Origin: Alteromonas indica
GTDB taxonomy: Bacteria > Pseudomonadota > Gammaproteobacteria > Enterobacterales > Alteromonadaceae
Direction: 5' to 3'
DNA length: 64,000 nt
Assembly (NCBI GenBank): GCA_003056425.1
Contig: PYVY01000006.1
Coordinates: 124,001-188,000, forward strand
Each line of letters opens with the position of its first letter. Position 1 is the stretch's first letter. The translations under genes were made by a program, and so were the position numbers. The notes beneath the pieces were generated by a model that was not told the origin of the DNA, did no database searches, and saw nothing but the letters and a program-made list of their open reading frames with translations. Positions 9,417 to 17,573 of this stretch are shown piece after piece.

Positions 9417-9471
9417 ATTATCGGTGAAAGACAAGTAACAACTATTGTGCCAACTCCCCGCTCAGGTCAAG

Positions 9472-10455
9472 CTATTTACGGGTAGCAATGAGCACCGCCC
9501 GTTGTGGTGCAGCATAGCCTTCAATGGTTTTTGTTGGATCTTCCGGGTCCAGAAAGTCGGCTAAACTCTGTCCTTGCATCCATGGTGTTGCGCGCTGTTC
9601 CTGGGTACTGGTGACAGACACATCGGCCAATCTTACATTTTTAAAACCGACCCGTTCCAACCATAAGGTCAGTGCCGCCACACTAGGTAAAAACCACACA
9701 TTGCGCATTTGCGCATAACGGTCGGTCGGCATGAATACCGTTGATGTGTCTCCCTCTACTACCAGGGTTTCAAGGACGAGTTCGCCCCCGCGACGCAATT
9801 GCAATTTAAGTTGCTCCAAAAATTGCATTGGATCTTTACGGTGATACAACACACCCATAGAAAATACTGTATCAAACGCCTGTAACGGCTGCATTTGTTC
9901 AATACCCAGCGGTAAATAGTGCACCGGGCGCGGCCCGATAAAGTGTTTTATTGCCTGAAACTGAATCAAAAACAGTTCGGTGGGGTCAATGCCTATCACA
10001 CAACGGGCATCCTCGCCCAGCATTCGCCATAAGTGATAGCCGCTGCCGCAGCCTACATCCAGTACTTTTCTATCCTTCAAACTACTGATATGTTCCACCA
10101 CCCGATCCCATTTCCAGTCTGAGCGCCATTCAGTGTCAAGGTGCATTCCGTAAATATCAAACGGCCCTTTGCGCCACGGCATAAACTGGCGCAACAACCC
10201 TTCTATTTGTTTGTGCTGATGCTCACTAATGTTCGTCGCTTCGCCTATACGCACGCCGTCTTTAATACAGACATCCTGGGCGGGTAAATCAGGTAGTTTC
10301 TCGATTAACCGGCACCATTTATCAAATTCACCATGCTGTCCTTGTTTATCCCAGGCCGCTAACTGTGCGGGCAGAGTTTGCAGCCAGTGCGACAGGCCCT
10401 GTGTGACCAAACACTGATACGCCTCGTCAAACCATTGCAAAGCTAGCTTATTCAT
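9472..10455 (-). CDS. cmoB: tRNA U34 carboxymethyltransferase CmoB
   Basis: A 327-residue SAM-fold enzyme that transfers the carboxymethyl group from carboxy-SAM to 5-hydroxyuridine at tRNA position 34. The Rossmann motif is VLDVGCGSGYH; further CmoB features are the WRSDWKWDRV stretch, FSMGVLYHRKDP, and the C-terminal TIEGYAAPQRA. The length matches E. coli CmoB (323). The ATG at 10455 has a GGAG site and overlaps cmoA by 8 bases; an earlier in-frame codon at 10476 lies inside cmoA. Confidence 0.96.
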   Translation of the reverse strand: MNKLALQWFDEAYQCLVTQGLSHWLQTLPAQLAAWDKQGQHGEFDKWCRLIEKLPDLPAQDVCIKDGVRIGEATNISEHQHKQIEGLLRQFMPWRKGPFDIYGMHLDTEWRSDWKWDRVVEHISSLKDRKVLDVGCGSGYHLWRMLGEDARCVIGIDPTELFLIQFQAIKHFIGPRPVHYLPLGIEQMQPLQAFDTVFSMGVLYHRKDPMQFLEQLKLQLRRGGELVLETLVVEGDTSTVFMPTDRYAQMRNVWFLPSVAALTLWLERVGFKNVRLADVSVTSTQEQRATPWMQGQSLADFLDPEDPTKTIEGYAAPQRAVLIATRK

Positions 10456-11191
10456 TATCGTCTCCTTTAATAGCAACCAGCGACATAAAGTTGTAGCACT
10501 GATACCACTTCACTACGTCGCTAAAGCCGGCTTCCAGTAAACGGGCCTGGTGCACCTCAAATGAGTCAGTAAGCATGACCTTTTCCAGGGCTGCGCGCTT
10601 TTGCGATACTTCCAGTTCGCTATAGCCGTTGTCACGCTTGAACTGATGATGCAGGTCTATCAGCAACTCATTGCCCTGCATGGTGGGATGGCTGACTTTT
10701 TCTGAAAGTACCATGATACCGCCGGGATTAAGGCCAGCATAAATACTCTTAAGCAGCGCCAACCGGTCCTGCGGGGCGATAAATTGCAGGGTAAAGTTCA
10801 TTACCACCATCGATGCATTATCGATATCCGCATCCTGCGCCAGCTTCTGTTCAACCTCGATGGGATTGGGCAACGCGAACGCCCGAATAGTGCGGTTACA
10901 CCGTTCTACCATCGCGGCCGAGCTGTCTATGGCGATAATTGAGCAGGGCGTCTGGGCAGTAGCCCGGGCCACCGATAAACTTGCAGCGCCCAGGGAACAG
11001 CCCAAATCATAAACGCGGGTATCGCTTTTAACATATCGGCTGGCAAGTTCGCCAATGGTGTGTACAATAGTCTGGTAGCCGGGAACTGATCGTTTGATCA
11101 TATCCGGAAATACATCAGCGACAGCTTCGTCGAATGTAAAATCTTCTACGGATTTCATAGGAGAGGCGAAGATAGTGTCTTGTTTGTGCAC
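10448..11191 (-). CDS. cmoA: Carboxy-S-adenosyl-L-methionine synthase CmoA
   Basis: A 247-residue enzyme, identical in length to E. coli CmoA. It converts SAM and prephenate to carboxy-SAM, the cofactor of CmoB. The signature VYDLGCSLGAASLSVAR and the N-terminal FTFDEAVADVFPDMI with RSVPGYQ are conserved. The start is GTG at 11191. It is co-transcribed with cmoB with an 8-base overlap. The region upstream (11192-11359) is shared with the divergent response-regulator gene. Confidence 0.96.
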   Translation of the reverse strand: MHKQDTIFASPMKSVEDFTFDEAVADVFPDMIKRSVPGYQTIVHTIGELASRYVKSDTRVYDLGCSLGAASLSVARATAQTPCSIIAIDSSAAMVERCNRTIRAFALPNPIEVEQKLAQDADIDNASMVVMNFTLQFIAPQDRLALLKSIYAGLNPGGIMVLSEKVSHPTMQGNELLIDLHHQFKRDNGYSELEVSQKRAALEKVMLTDSFEVHQARLLEAGFSDVVKWYQCYNFMSLVAIKGDDNE

Positions 11192-11359
11192 AGTGGCAAG
11201 CCTTTGCTAACAGGGATAGACCGCAATTTTACCTTTCTGGCAGTATTTTCCAATTACTGATGAAGAAAATTTGCAAGTTTATCAATGAATTTTCTTTTTC
11301 ACATTCCCTGATTAGTCTAAAGTATAACTAACGCCATTCTAATTTAGGTATGAAATATA

Positions 11360-11995
11360 ATGACGCAGATTCTGGTTGCCGACGATCATCCATTGTTCCG
11401 AGAGGCTCTGCGAGGTGCACTCGCTCCCTATTTCAAAGATACTGAAATACTGGAGGCAGAGTCGCTTGACTCTATGATGGCGGTGCTTGATGAGCAGCGC
11501 AATGTCAGCTTGGTGTTACTGGATTTAACCATGCCCGGCGGTGAGTATTTTAACGGACTGATAACGGTTCGCGAAGCTTATCCGGATATTCCGGTGGCTG
11601 TGGTATCCGCCAGTGAAGGCATAGAAGTAGTGGCGCAGGTGATGAGTCTTGGTGCGCAGGGTTTTATACCCAAATCGGCGCCCACCAAAGATATCGCTCA
11701 GGCAATTATTCGCATTACCGAAGGGCACACCTGGGTACCCGAAGCCATGCAGGCCGAGCTGGAAGCAGTAAATGAAGAACTCGCACAACTGTTGCAGCGC
11801 TTCAGAGAACTGACCCCTAAGCAAATTCAGGTGTTGTCATTTTTACGGGCAGGTTTGATGAATAAGCAAATTGCCCACGAAATGAATGTGACCGAAGCAA
11901 CAATAAAGGCGCACATTAGCGCTATATTGCGTAAGCTTGAAATTAACACGCGTACGCAAGCGGTGTTGCTGATGGATAAACTTCAGTTAAGCTAA
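11360..11995 (+). CDS. LuxR/NarL-family DNA-binding response regulator
   Basis: A 211-residue two-domain response regulator. The receiver domain (1-120) has the acidic pair DD at 8-9, phospho-acceptor Asp55 in LVLLDLTMPG, and Lys106 in GFIPKSA. A linker rich in Glu and Gln (about 120-145) leads to a LuxR-type helix-turn-helix with LTPKQIQVLSFLRAG and NKQIAHEMNVTEATIKAHISAI. It should regulate transcription when phosphorylated. No histidine kinase is adjacent, so it is an orphan in this window and its target is unknown. The gene is divergent from cmoA and ends at a terminator shared with lipA. Confidence 0.93.
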   Translation: MTQILVADDHPLFREALRGALAPYFKDTEILEAESLDSMMAVLDEQRNVSLVLLDLTMPGGEYFNGLITVREAYPDIPVAVVSASEGIEVVAQVMSLGAQGFIPKSAPTKDIAQAIIRITEGHTWVPEAMQAELEAVNEELAQLLQRFRELTPKQIQVLSFLRAGLMNKQIAHEMNVTEATIKAHISAILRKLEINTRTQAVLLMDKLQLS

Positions 11996-12046
11996 CAGTT
12001 GCGGGCTTATCGCATTGCTCGCATTGGTTATTACACCACAAGTTAT

Positions 12047-12077
12047 AAAAAAACCGGCTATCCAGCCGGTTTTTTTG
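12047..12077. terminator. Bidirectional intrinsic terminator
   Basis: A stem of AAACCGGCT/AGCCGGTTT with loop ATCC is flanked by A-runs on the left and T-runs on the right. It serves both the response regulator (plus) and lipA (minus), which converge here. Confidence 0.88.
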
Positions 12078-12098
12078 TAGGTCGCAACCACCCGTGAT

Positions 12099-13061
12099 TT
12101 ATTTCACTTGTTTACCGGCAGCCTGCTGGTCAGCATGGTAGCTTGAACGCACCATAGGACCCGAGGCAGCCTGCTTGAAGCCAATTTCACGTGCATAGTC
12201 GCCCAGCGCATCGAAATCAGTAGGATGAACATAGCGTTTCACCGGGAAATGGTGGCGACTTGGCTGTAAATACTGGCCTAATGTAAGCATATCTACATCA
12301 TGCGTCCGTAGGTCGCGTAATACGCCTTCTATTTCATGGTTTTCTTCACCCATACCCATCATCAGGCCTGACTTAGTCGGTACATGAGGGTGCTGCGCTT
12401 TAAACTTTTTCAGCAAATCCAGTGACCACTGGTAGTTTGCGCCGGGACGGCACTCACGGTATAGCCGTGGAATAGTCTCCAGATTATGGTTAAACACATC
12501 CGGCACACCTTGCTTAAAGATTTCTAATGCCCGATCCATCCGGCCACGAAAATCGGGTACCAGAACCTCGATGGTGGTTGAGGGGCTATGTTCGCGGATA
12601 GCATTTATACAATCTACAAAGTGTTGTGCTCCTCCGTCGCGCAAATCATCACGGTCCACCGAGGTAATAACCACATACTTAAGGTCCATCTCAGCAATAG
12701 TGCGGCCTAGTTTTTCAGGCTCTTCAGCGCTTGGCGGTAAAGGTTTACCGTGGGCCACATCACAAAACGGACAGCGGCGGGTACAAATATCACCTAAAAT
12801 CATAAAGGTGGCCGTACCATGGTTGAAGCATTCAGCTAAATTCGGGCAGCTGGCTTCTTCGCACACTGAATGCAGGTTGTTTTTGCGTAGCGTCTGTTTG
12901 ATATGGTCGATACGATCCGTGGTACGCGGTAGCTTGATTTTTATCCACTCAGGCTTGCGCAACATTTCTTCTTTGTCGGTAGGAATAATCGTTACCGGAA
13001 TATGTTTGACTTTTTCATCGTCACGGAGCTTCACTCCGGCTTTGGGACGTGCGTTACTCAT
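12099..13061 (-). CDS. lipA: Lipoyl synthase LipA
   Basis: A 320-residue radical-SAM enzyme that inserts two sulfurs into protein-bound octanoyl groups. Both Fe-S cluster motifs are present: the auxiliary-cluster cysteines in [12 protein letters not shown] and the radical-SAM CxxxCxxC in CTRRCPFC. The C-terminus has [11 protein letters not shown], the usual Arg-Ser-Ser-Tyr ending. The ATG at 13061 follows an AAGG site and overlaps the lipB stop by 8 bases; a TTG one codon earlier is less likely. It is the last gene of the ybeD-lipB-lipA run. Confidence 0.97.
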   Translation of the reverse strand: MSNARPKAGVKLRDDEKVKHIPVTIIPTDKEEMLRKPEWIKIKLPRTTDRIDHIKQTLRKNNLHSVCEEASCPNLAECFNHGTATFMILGDICTRRCPFCDVAHGKPLPPSAEEPEKLGRTIAEMDLKYVVITSVDRDDLRDGGAQHFVDCINAIREHSPSTTIEVLVPDFRGRMDRALEIFKQGVPDVFNHNLETIPRLYRECRPGANYQWSLDLLKKFKAQHPHVPTKSGLMMGMGEENHEIEGVLRDLRTHDVDMLTLGQYLQPSRHHFPVKRYVHPTDFDALGDYAREIGFKQAASGPMVRSSYHADQQAAGKQVK

Positions 13062-13710
13062 CAAAACCTTCTTTATACAATGTGTCCTGAATAGTTAACT
13101 CATTCAGTAATTTGGCTACCAGGGCAGGGCCGGCTTCTGCCATAGAAGCGGGGCCACCCAGGCGCTGAGTATCTATCATTTGCATACCGGCGTAGCCACA
13201 GGGATTAATTCTGTCAAACGGTGACAGGTCCATGGCAACATTTAACGCCAACCCGTGAAACGAACATCCCCGGCGAATTCGTAATCCTAATGAACAGACC
13301 TTTTGTTCATCGACATAAACGCCCGGTGCATCTTTTTTGGCATAGGCGGTTATAGAATATTCTGCCAACAACGCGACCACAGCATTTTCCATCGCTGTAA
13401 CCAGATGGCGTACACCCAGTTTGCGCCGTTTTATGTCCAGCAGCAAATAAATAACCTGTTGGCCAGGACCATGGTAGGTAACCTGGCCGCCTCTGTCTAC
13501 ATTGACTACCGGTATATCCCCCGCCATCAAAATGTGTTCAGCTTTACCTGCCTGGCCCTGGGTGAATACGGCATCGTGTTCCACTAACCAGATTTCATCG
13601 GCGCAATGAACATCCCGGGTATCGGTAAACTGTTGCATTTTATGCCATACAGGCAGATAAGCCTGACGGCCTAATTGGCGAATCACTAACGCCGGGTTAT
13701 CGGTTGCCAC
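13054..13710 (-). CDS. lipB: Lipoyl(octanoyl) transferase LipB
   Basis: A 218-residue octanoyltransferase that moves octanoate from acyl-carrier protein to lipoyl domains. It has [23 protein letters not shown], and the catalytic Lys and Cys in [21 protein letters not shown]. The start is GTG at 13710, directly after the stop of the ybeD gene, giving translational coupling. LipA, which acts next in the pathway, overlaps it. Confidence 0.96.
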   Translation of the reverse strand: MATDNPALVIRQLGRQAYLPVWHKMQQFTDTRDVHCADEIWLVEHDAVFTQGQAGKAEHILMAGDIPVVNVDRGGQVTYHGPGQQVIYLLLDIKRRKLGVRHLVTAMENAVVALLAEYSITAYAKKDAPGVYVDEQKVCSLGLRIRRGCSFHGLALNVAMDLSPFDRINPCGYAGMQMIDTQRLGGPASMAEAGPALVAKLLNELTIQDTLYKEGFDE

Positions 13711-13974
13711 TTATAATACAACCCGAACTAATTCAATTTTTGCCAGCTCGGTATAAATGGTTTCCATGTGCTCTTTGCTTGTCACCTTAACACTCACTGA
13801 CACAGAATGATAATTGCCTTTACTGCTGGGTTTTACGGTCGTCGAATAGTCCCCAGGAGCGTGTTGCTGCAAGCAGGCAACCACTTGATTAGACAGATCA
13901 TCATCTGCTACACCCATCACTTTAAATGTTTGAAAGGTGGGAAAATCCAGTAATTCATCAAAACGGGTATCCAT
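13711..13974 (-). CDS. ybeD: YbeD family protein (DUF493/UPF0250)
   Basis: An 87-residue ferredoxin-like small protein, the same length as E. coli YbeD, with [11 protein letters not shown] and a C-terminal LVRVVL. It is usually found, as here, between dacA and lipB. An ACT-domain-like regulatory role has been proposed for the family, but its function is unproven. Its stop codon abuts the GTG of lipB. Confidence 0.92.
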   Translation of the reverse strand: MDTRFDELLDFPTFQTFKVMGVADDDLSNQVVACLQQHAPGDYSTTVKPSSKGNYHSVSVSVKVTSKEHMETIYTELAKIELVRVVL

Positions 13975-13993
13975 GCGATATCCTTCACTGCAA

Positions 13994-14026
13994 ATAAAAA
14001 CGGCCAGATTGTAACAAATCTGGCCG
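13994..14026 (-). terminator. Intrinsic terminator of dacA
   Basis: On the minus strand a 9-bp stem GGCCAGATT/AATCTGGCC with a 6-base loop is followed by G and TTTTT. It lies 34 bases past the dacA stop and 20 bases before ybeD, so it separates the dacA unit from ybeD-lipB-lipA. Confidence 0.82.
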
Positions 14027-14059
14027 CCTTAGAACTAGGTTTTGTTACGTTTTATGCGG

Positions 14060-15253
14060 TTACTCTTCCCAGCCAATCTGCAACATAGCCCAATCCCAGA
14101 TACGGTCGAACATGCTACCTTCGTTGACTTCTTGTAACGTAACCAGAGGGTATTGCGCCACATCTTTACCTTCAAGTTGGATATACAAGGTACCTACGAC
14201 TTCACCTTTGGCAAGTGGCGCTTCAAGTTTTTTATCCAACTCGAAGTTAGCCTGCAGGTTCTCCGCCTGACCGCGCGGGATAGTAATAGGCGTTGCCTGA
14301 TTAATACCTAAGTCAACGGTGTCGCGATCGCCCATGTATATACGATGAGCGACAAAGCTTTCACCTGCTTTGTAAGGGGTTACTGTTTCGTAAAAACGAA
14401 AGCCGTAACGCAGTAATTTTTTGTTCTCAACTTTACGCGAGCGCTCGCTATCAGTGCCCATAACTACCGCAATCAACCGCATATCGCCTTGGGCCGCTGA
14501 GGTAATCAAACTATAGCCAGCATCAGAAGTATGGCCGGTTTTAATACCATCTACGTTCAGACTCTTATCCCACAGCAGGCTGTTGCGGTTGTACTGTTTA
14601 ATTCCGTTGTAGCTATATTCTTTTTCGCTGTATATCGCATAGATAGACGGGGTTTCTGCTACCAGGGCACGGGACAATATAGCCATGTCTTTAGGGGTAA
14701 CATAATGATCCGGGTCGTGCAGACCGTGGCTATTAACAAAATGCGAGGTGGTCATACCCAACGACTGGGCATGAGCGTTCATCATACTGGCAAATGCATC
14801 TTCAGAGCCGGCTACATGCTCAGCCATAGCCACACACGCATCATTGCCTGATTGTATAATAATGCCGCGCAATAAGTCAGCGACTTTAACCTGGGTACCC
14901 ACTTCAATAAACATTTTTGAAGAGTCAGGAAATTTCTTCGCCCAGGCATTTTCTGAAATAGTCACTTCATCTTCAAGGCTGATGTTACCTGCTTCCAGCT
15001 CTTTACCGATAACGTAGGTCGTCATCATTTTAGTCAGGCTGGCCGGAGGCAGTTGCATTTCGGCGTTTTTAGACGCGATAACGTGGCCCGTTTCATAGTC
15101 CATCAGGACGAAACCTTCGCCATTAACATCTGGCGCCGGAGGGGTAACCACTGCAGCACTGGCTGACAGGCAAAAAATAGATAACAGTAGTGTAACCAGT
15201 GCCATGAAAGGCACACTGGCGGAAGGCTTAGCGCATTTTATATTATTATACAT
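14060..15253 (-). CDS. dacA: D-alanyl-D-alanine carboxypeptidase DacA (PBP5/6)
   Basis: A 397-residue low-molecular-weight penicillin-binding protein that trims the terminal D-Ala of peptidoglycan stem peptides. It has an N-terminal signal peptide ending near Ala34 (SASAA), the serine SLTK at 72-75, SGN at 135-137 and KTG at 238-240, then a beta-rich C-terminal domain and an amphipathic tail (MFDRIWDWAMLQIG) that anchors it to the outer face of the inner membrane. It lies downstream of rlpA with a 185-base gap, which may hold its own promoter. Confidence 0.96.
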   Translation of the reverse strand: MYNNIKCAKPSASVPFMALVTLLLSIFCLSASAAVVTPPAPDVNGEGFVLMDYETGHVIASKNAEMQLPPASLTKMMTTYVIGKELEAGNISLEDEVTISENAWAKKFPDSSKMFIEVGTQVKVADLLRGIIIQSGNDACVAMAEHVAGSEDAFASMMNAHAQSLGMTTSHFVNSHGLHDPDHYVTPKDMAILSRALVAETPSIYAIYSEKEYSYNGIKQYNRNSLLWDKSLNVDGIKTGHTSDAGYSLITSAAQGDMRLIAVVMGTDSERSRKVENKKLLRYGFRFYETVTPYKAGESFVAHRIYMGDRDTVDLGINQATPITIPRGQAENLQANFELDKKLEAPLAKGEVVGTLYIQLEGKDVAQYPLVTLQEVNEGSMFDRIWDWAMLQIGWEE

Positions 15254-15438
15254 GATAGATCTTGTTTACCGTTTGTTGTTGCTAACTGGGCTAGGTGACA
15301 AAGTGTAACGTAAGGCCCAGGGTAGGACTAGGTTTGTGCAAAAAAGTTTACCCGTTTTCAGCCAGAACACGAGAATTCCGCGGCGGCGGCACAAAAAGCA
15401 CCGATGAGTGCCATAAGTTCGCCTTTTTTAACGCACAT

Positions 15439-16455
15439 TCACAGGCTGGCTTCCACCGTATAGGCATTCGGATAACCATTGTTCTTAAGCTCATCGAGTA
15501 ACATTTTAGCCTGAAAACGATCTGCTAGCGGGCCTAAGCGGAGTTTATAAATGTTGTTGATCAGAGGAATATGCGCAGGAACCTGATATAGCGCGGATAA
15601 TACCGTAGATACTGAGCGCGCGCGTTCAAGGTCGCTGACCGCCGCAACCTGGATAAATATTTCTTCAGCGCGGGTAGCTGGTGAAGAGCCCGAAGCAGAT
15701 GCTAATGCGGGGGTACCGGCCATATCCGTGGGTGCGCTTGGCATAGTCCTGTTCGCTTGAGTCCTGTTCGCTTGAGTCCTGTTCGCTTGAGTCCCGTTCG
15801 CTTGCTGGGGTACGCTGGCAGACACGGTGCCGCCGGTGTCGTCAGATGTAGTGAAGCTATCGGTAAGCCCCGCGTATTGAGCGTACGGGACAGTGGGTTG
15901 AGTTCCTACTGTTACATTATTGTCTTCATCAAAATGGATAACCTCCAGTTTTACCCTGGCGGTGCCATGTTGCTGATAACCGAGCTTTTGCGCTGCGGCA
16001 TAAGACAAATCTATGATGCGATCAGAGTGAAACGGTCCCCGGTCATTGACGCGCACAATCGCGGTTTTGTTATTGTCCAGATTGGTGACGCGCACAAAAC
16101 TGGGTAAGGGCAGGGTTTTGTGGGCCGCCGTCATGGCAAACATATTATAGGTTTCGCCGTTTGAGGTCAGATGGCCATGAAATTTCTGGCCGTACCACGA
16201 AGCATAACCTTGCTGTACAAATCCTTTACCGGTTTGCATAGGGTAATAGCGTTTGCCCAGTACTTCATATGCCCGGCTGTTAAAGCTTCGGTACGGCTCA
16301 TAACGGGGAACGGCATCGGTCAGGTCCGGTGTTTCGTACACAAACGTGGGGGCTGAATCTTTATGCTGGGCATAGCGACCCGCAGGGGTCTGACAGGCGG
16401 CTAACAGCAGCACGCAAAAAGCCATACTGAGTAATCGAAATGCTAATGCTATCAT
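15439..16455 (-). CDS. rlpA: Septal ring lytic transglycosylase RlpA (lipoprotein, SPOR domain)
   Basis: A 338-residue lipoprotein. The lipobox LAAC places the lipidated cysteine at residue 21. A double-psi beta-barrel domain (about 80-175) carries QGYASWYG, TSNGETYNM, and the catalytic-type Asp in VRVNDRGPF. A C-terminal SPOR domain (about 260-336) should bind denuded peptidoglycan at the septum. The linker between them contains four tandem five-residue repeats (about 218-237) encoded by a 15-bp DNA repeat. The gene overlaps mrdB by 4 bases in the conserved mrdA-mrdB-rlpA order. Lytic activity on naked glycan is known for some family members only. Confidence 0.95.
   Translation of the reverse strand: MIALAFRLLSMAFCVLLLAACQTPAGRYAQHKDSAPTFVYETPDLTDAVPRYEPYRSFNSRAYEVLGKRYYPMQTGKGFVQQGYASWYGQKFHGHLTSNGETYNMFAMTAAHKTLPLPSFVRVTNLDNNKTAIVRVNDRGPFHSDRIIDLSYAAAQKLGYQQHGTARVKLEVIHFDEDNNVTVGTQPTVPYAQYAGLTDSFTTSDDTGGTVSASVPQQANGTQANRTQANRTQANRTMPSAPTDMAGTPALASASGSSPATRAEEIFIQVAAVSDLERARSVSTVLSALYQVPAHIPLINNIYKLRLGPLADRFQAKMLLDELKNNGYPNAYTVEASL
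15746..15805. repeat. Tandem repeat, 4 x 15 bp, within rlpA
   Basis: Four adjoining copies of GTCCTGTTCGCTTGA; the first three are identical and the fourth differs at two positions. On the coding strand each unit encodes Thr-Gln-Ala-Asn-Arg (last copy Gly in place of Arg). The 15-bp period keeps the frame, so copy-number change would only alter linker length. Confidence 0.95.
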
Positions 16456-17573
16456 CGTGATAAGAAGCGCTTTTGAGTTCCTATGCCCATCAGAATGCCA
16501 AAACCGGCCATTAATGTCACCATAGATGTTCCACCAAAACTAACCAGGGGTAATGGTACGCCCACCACGGGTAACAGACCCGAAACCATGCCCATGTTAA
16601 CAAATACATAGACAAAAAATGTCAATGTAATACTGCCTGCCAACAGTTTGCTATAGGCATCCTGTGCGCGGTTGGCAATAATAAGGCCGCGGCAGATGAT
16701 AAACACGTAAATCGCCAGTAAGCCTAGTACGCCCAACAAACCAAATTCTTCGCTGAATACGGCAAAGATAAAGTCGGTATGTCGTTCTGGCAAAAATTCG
16801 AGTTGGGATTGGGTGCCTTGCAACCAACCTTTACCTTCCAGTCCGCCAGAACCAATGGCAATTTTTGATTGGATAATATGATACCCGGAACCCAGAGGAT
16901 CGCTCTCCGGGTTTAGAAATGTCAGTACCCGCTGTTTCTGGTATTCCTTCATCAGGAAAAACCACATAACCGGTAAAAAGGCACCACACAAACCCGCCAC
17001 AATAGTAATCAGCCGCCAACTGACCCCAGCCAGAAAGATAGCAAATATCCCAGAGCTGGCAATAAGCAAAGAAGTGCCTAAATCTGGCTGTTTGGCGATC
17101 AATACGGTAGGTATTACCACCAGTATGAAACTACTCACAATATGCAAAGTACGGGGCGGCAGGGTAAATTTACTGATATACCAGGCTACCATCATCGGTA
17201 CCGCTAATTTCATCACCTCGGAAGGTTGGAAGCGGATAAACTTTAAGTCCAGCCAGCGCTGCGCGCCTTTTCCCATATCGCCAAACAATAAAACGGCGAC
17301 GAGCATCAGTAAGCCAGCAATATAGGCATAGGTCGACAATCGTCGAAATGCCAGGGGAGGAATTTGTGCCATTACCAGCATCACGCCCAGGCCAACGCCA
17401 AGTCGGGCCAGTTGACGTTCCATCTGCCCAATATCCTGCCCGGACGCCGAGTAGAGCGTCACTAAGCCAACCCCCATCAGGGTAACTAAGCCCATCAGCA
17501 AAATGGCATCAATGTGAAACCGTTCAAGCAATGTAGTCTGGTTGTTTTTGAAGGTGGTTTTTCTTTGCTTCAT
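16452..17573 (-). CDS. mrdB: Peptidoglycan glycosyltransferase RodA (MrdB)
   Basis: A 373-residue SEDS-family protein with about ten membrane helices. It polymerises lipid II during cell elongation with PBP2. Family stretches seen are KQPDLGTSLL, the EEFGLLG loop, and the C-terminal GVPLPLVSFGGTSM. The start codon at 17573 overlaps the mrdA stop as ATGA, and the 3' end overlaps rlpA by 4 bases. Length matches E. coli RodA (370). Confidence 0.97.
   Translation of the reverse strand: MKQRKTTFKNNQTTLLERFHIDAILLMGLVTLMGVGLVTLYSASGQDIGQMERQLARLGVGLGVMLVMAQIPPLAFRRLSTYAYIAGLLMLVAVLLFGDMGKGAQRWLDLKFIRFQPSEVMKLAVPMMVAWYISKFTLPPRTLHIVSSFILVVIPTVLIAKQPDLGTSLLIASSGIFAIFLAGVSWRLITIVAGLCGAFLPVMWFFLMKEYQKQRVLTFLNPESDPLGSGYHIIQSKIAIGSGGLEGKGWLQGTQSQLEFLPERHTDFIFAVFSEEFGLLGVLGLLAIYVFIICRGLIIANRAQDAYSKLLAGSITLTFFVYVFVNMGMVSGLLPVVGVPLPLVSFGGTSMVTLMAGFGILMGIGTQKRFLSR

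Noticed and set aside
15746..15805. 15-bp repeat as a CRISPR-like array
   Set aside because: Repeats adjoin without spacers and encode an in-frame peptide repeat in rlpA.
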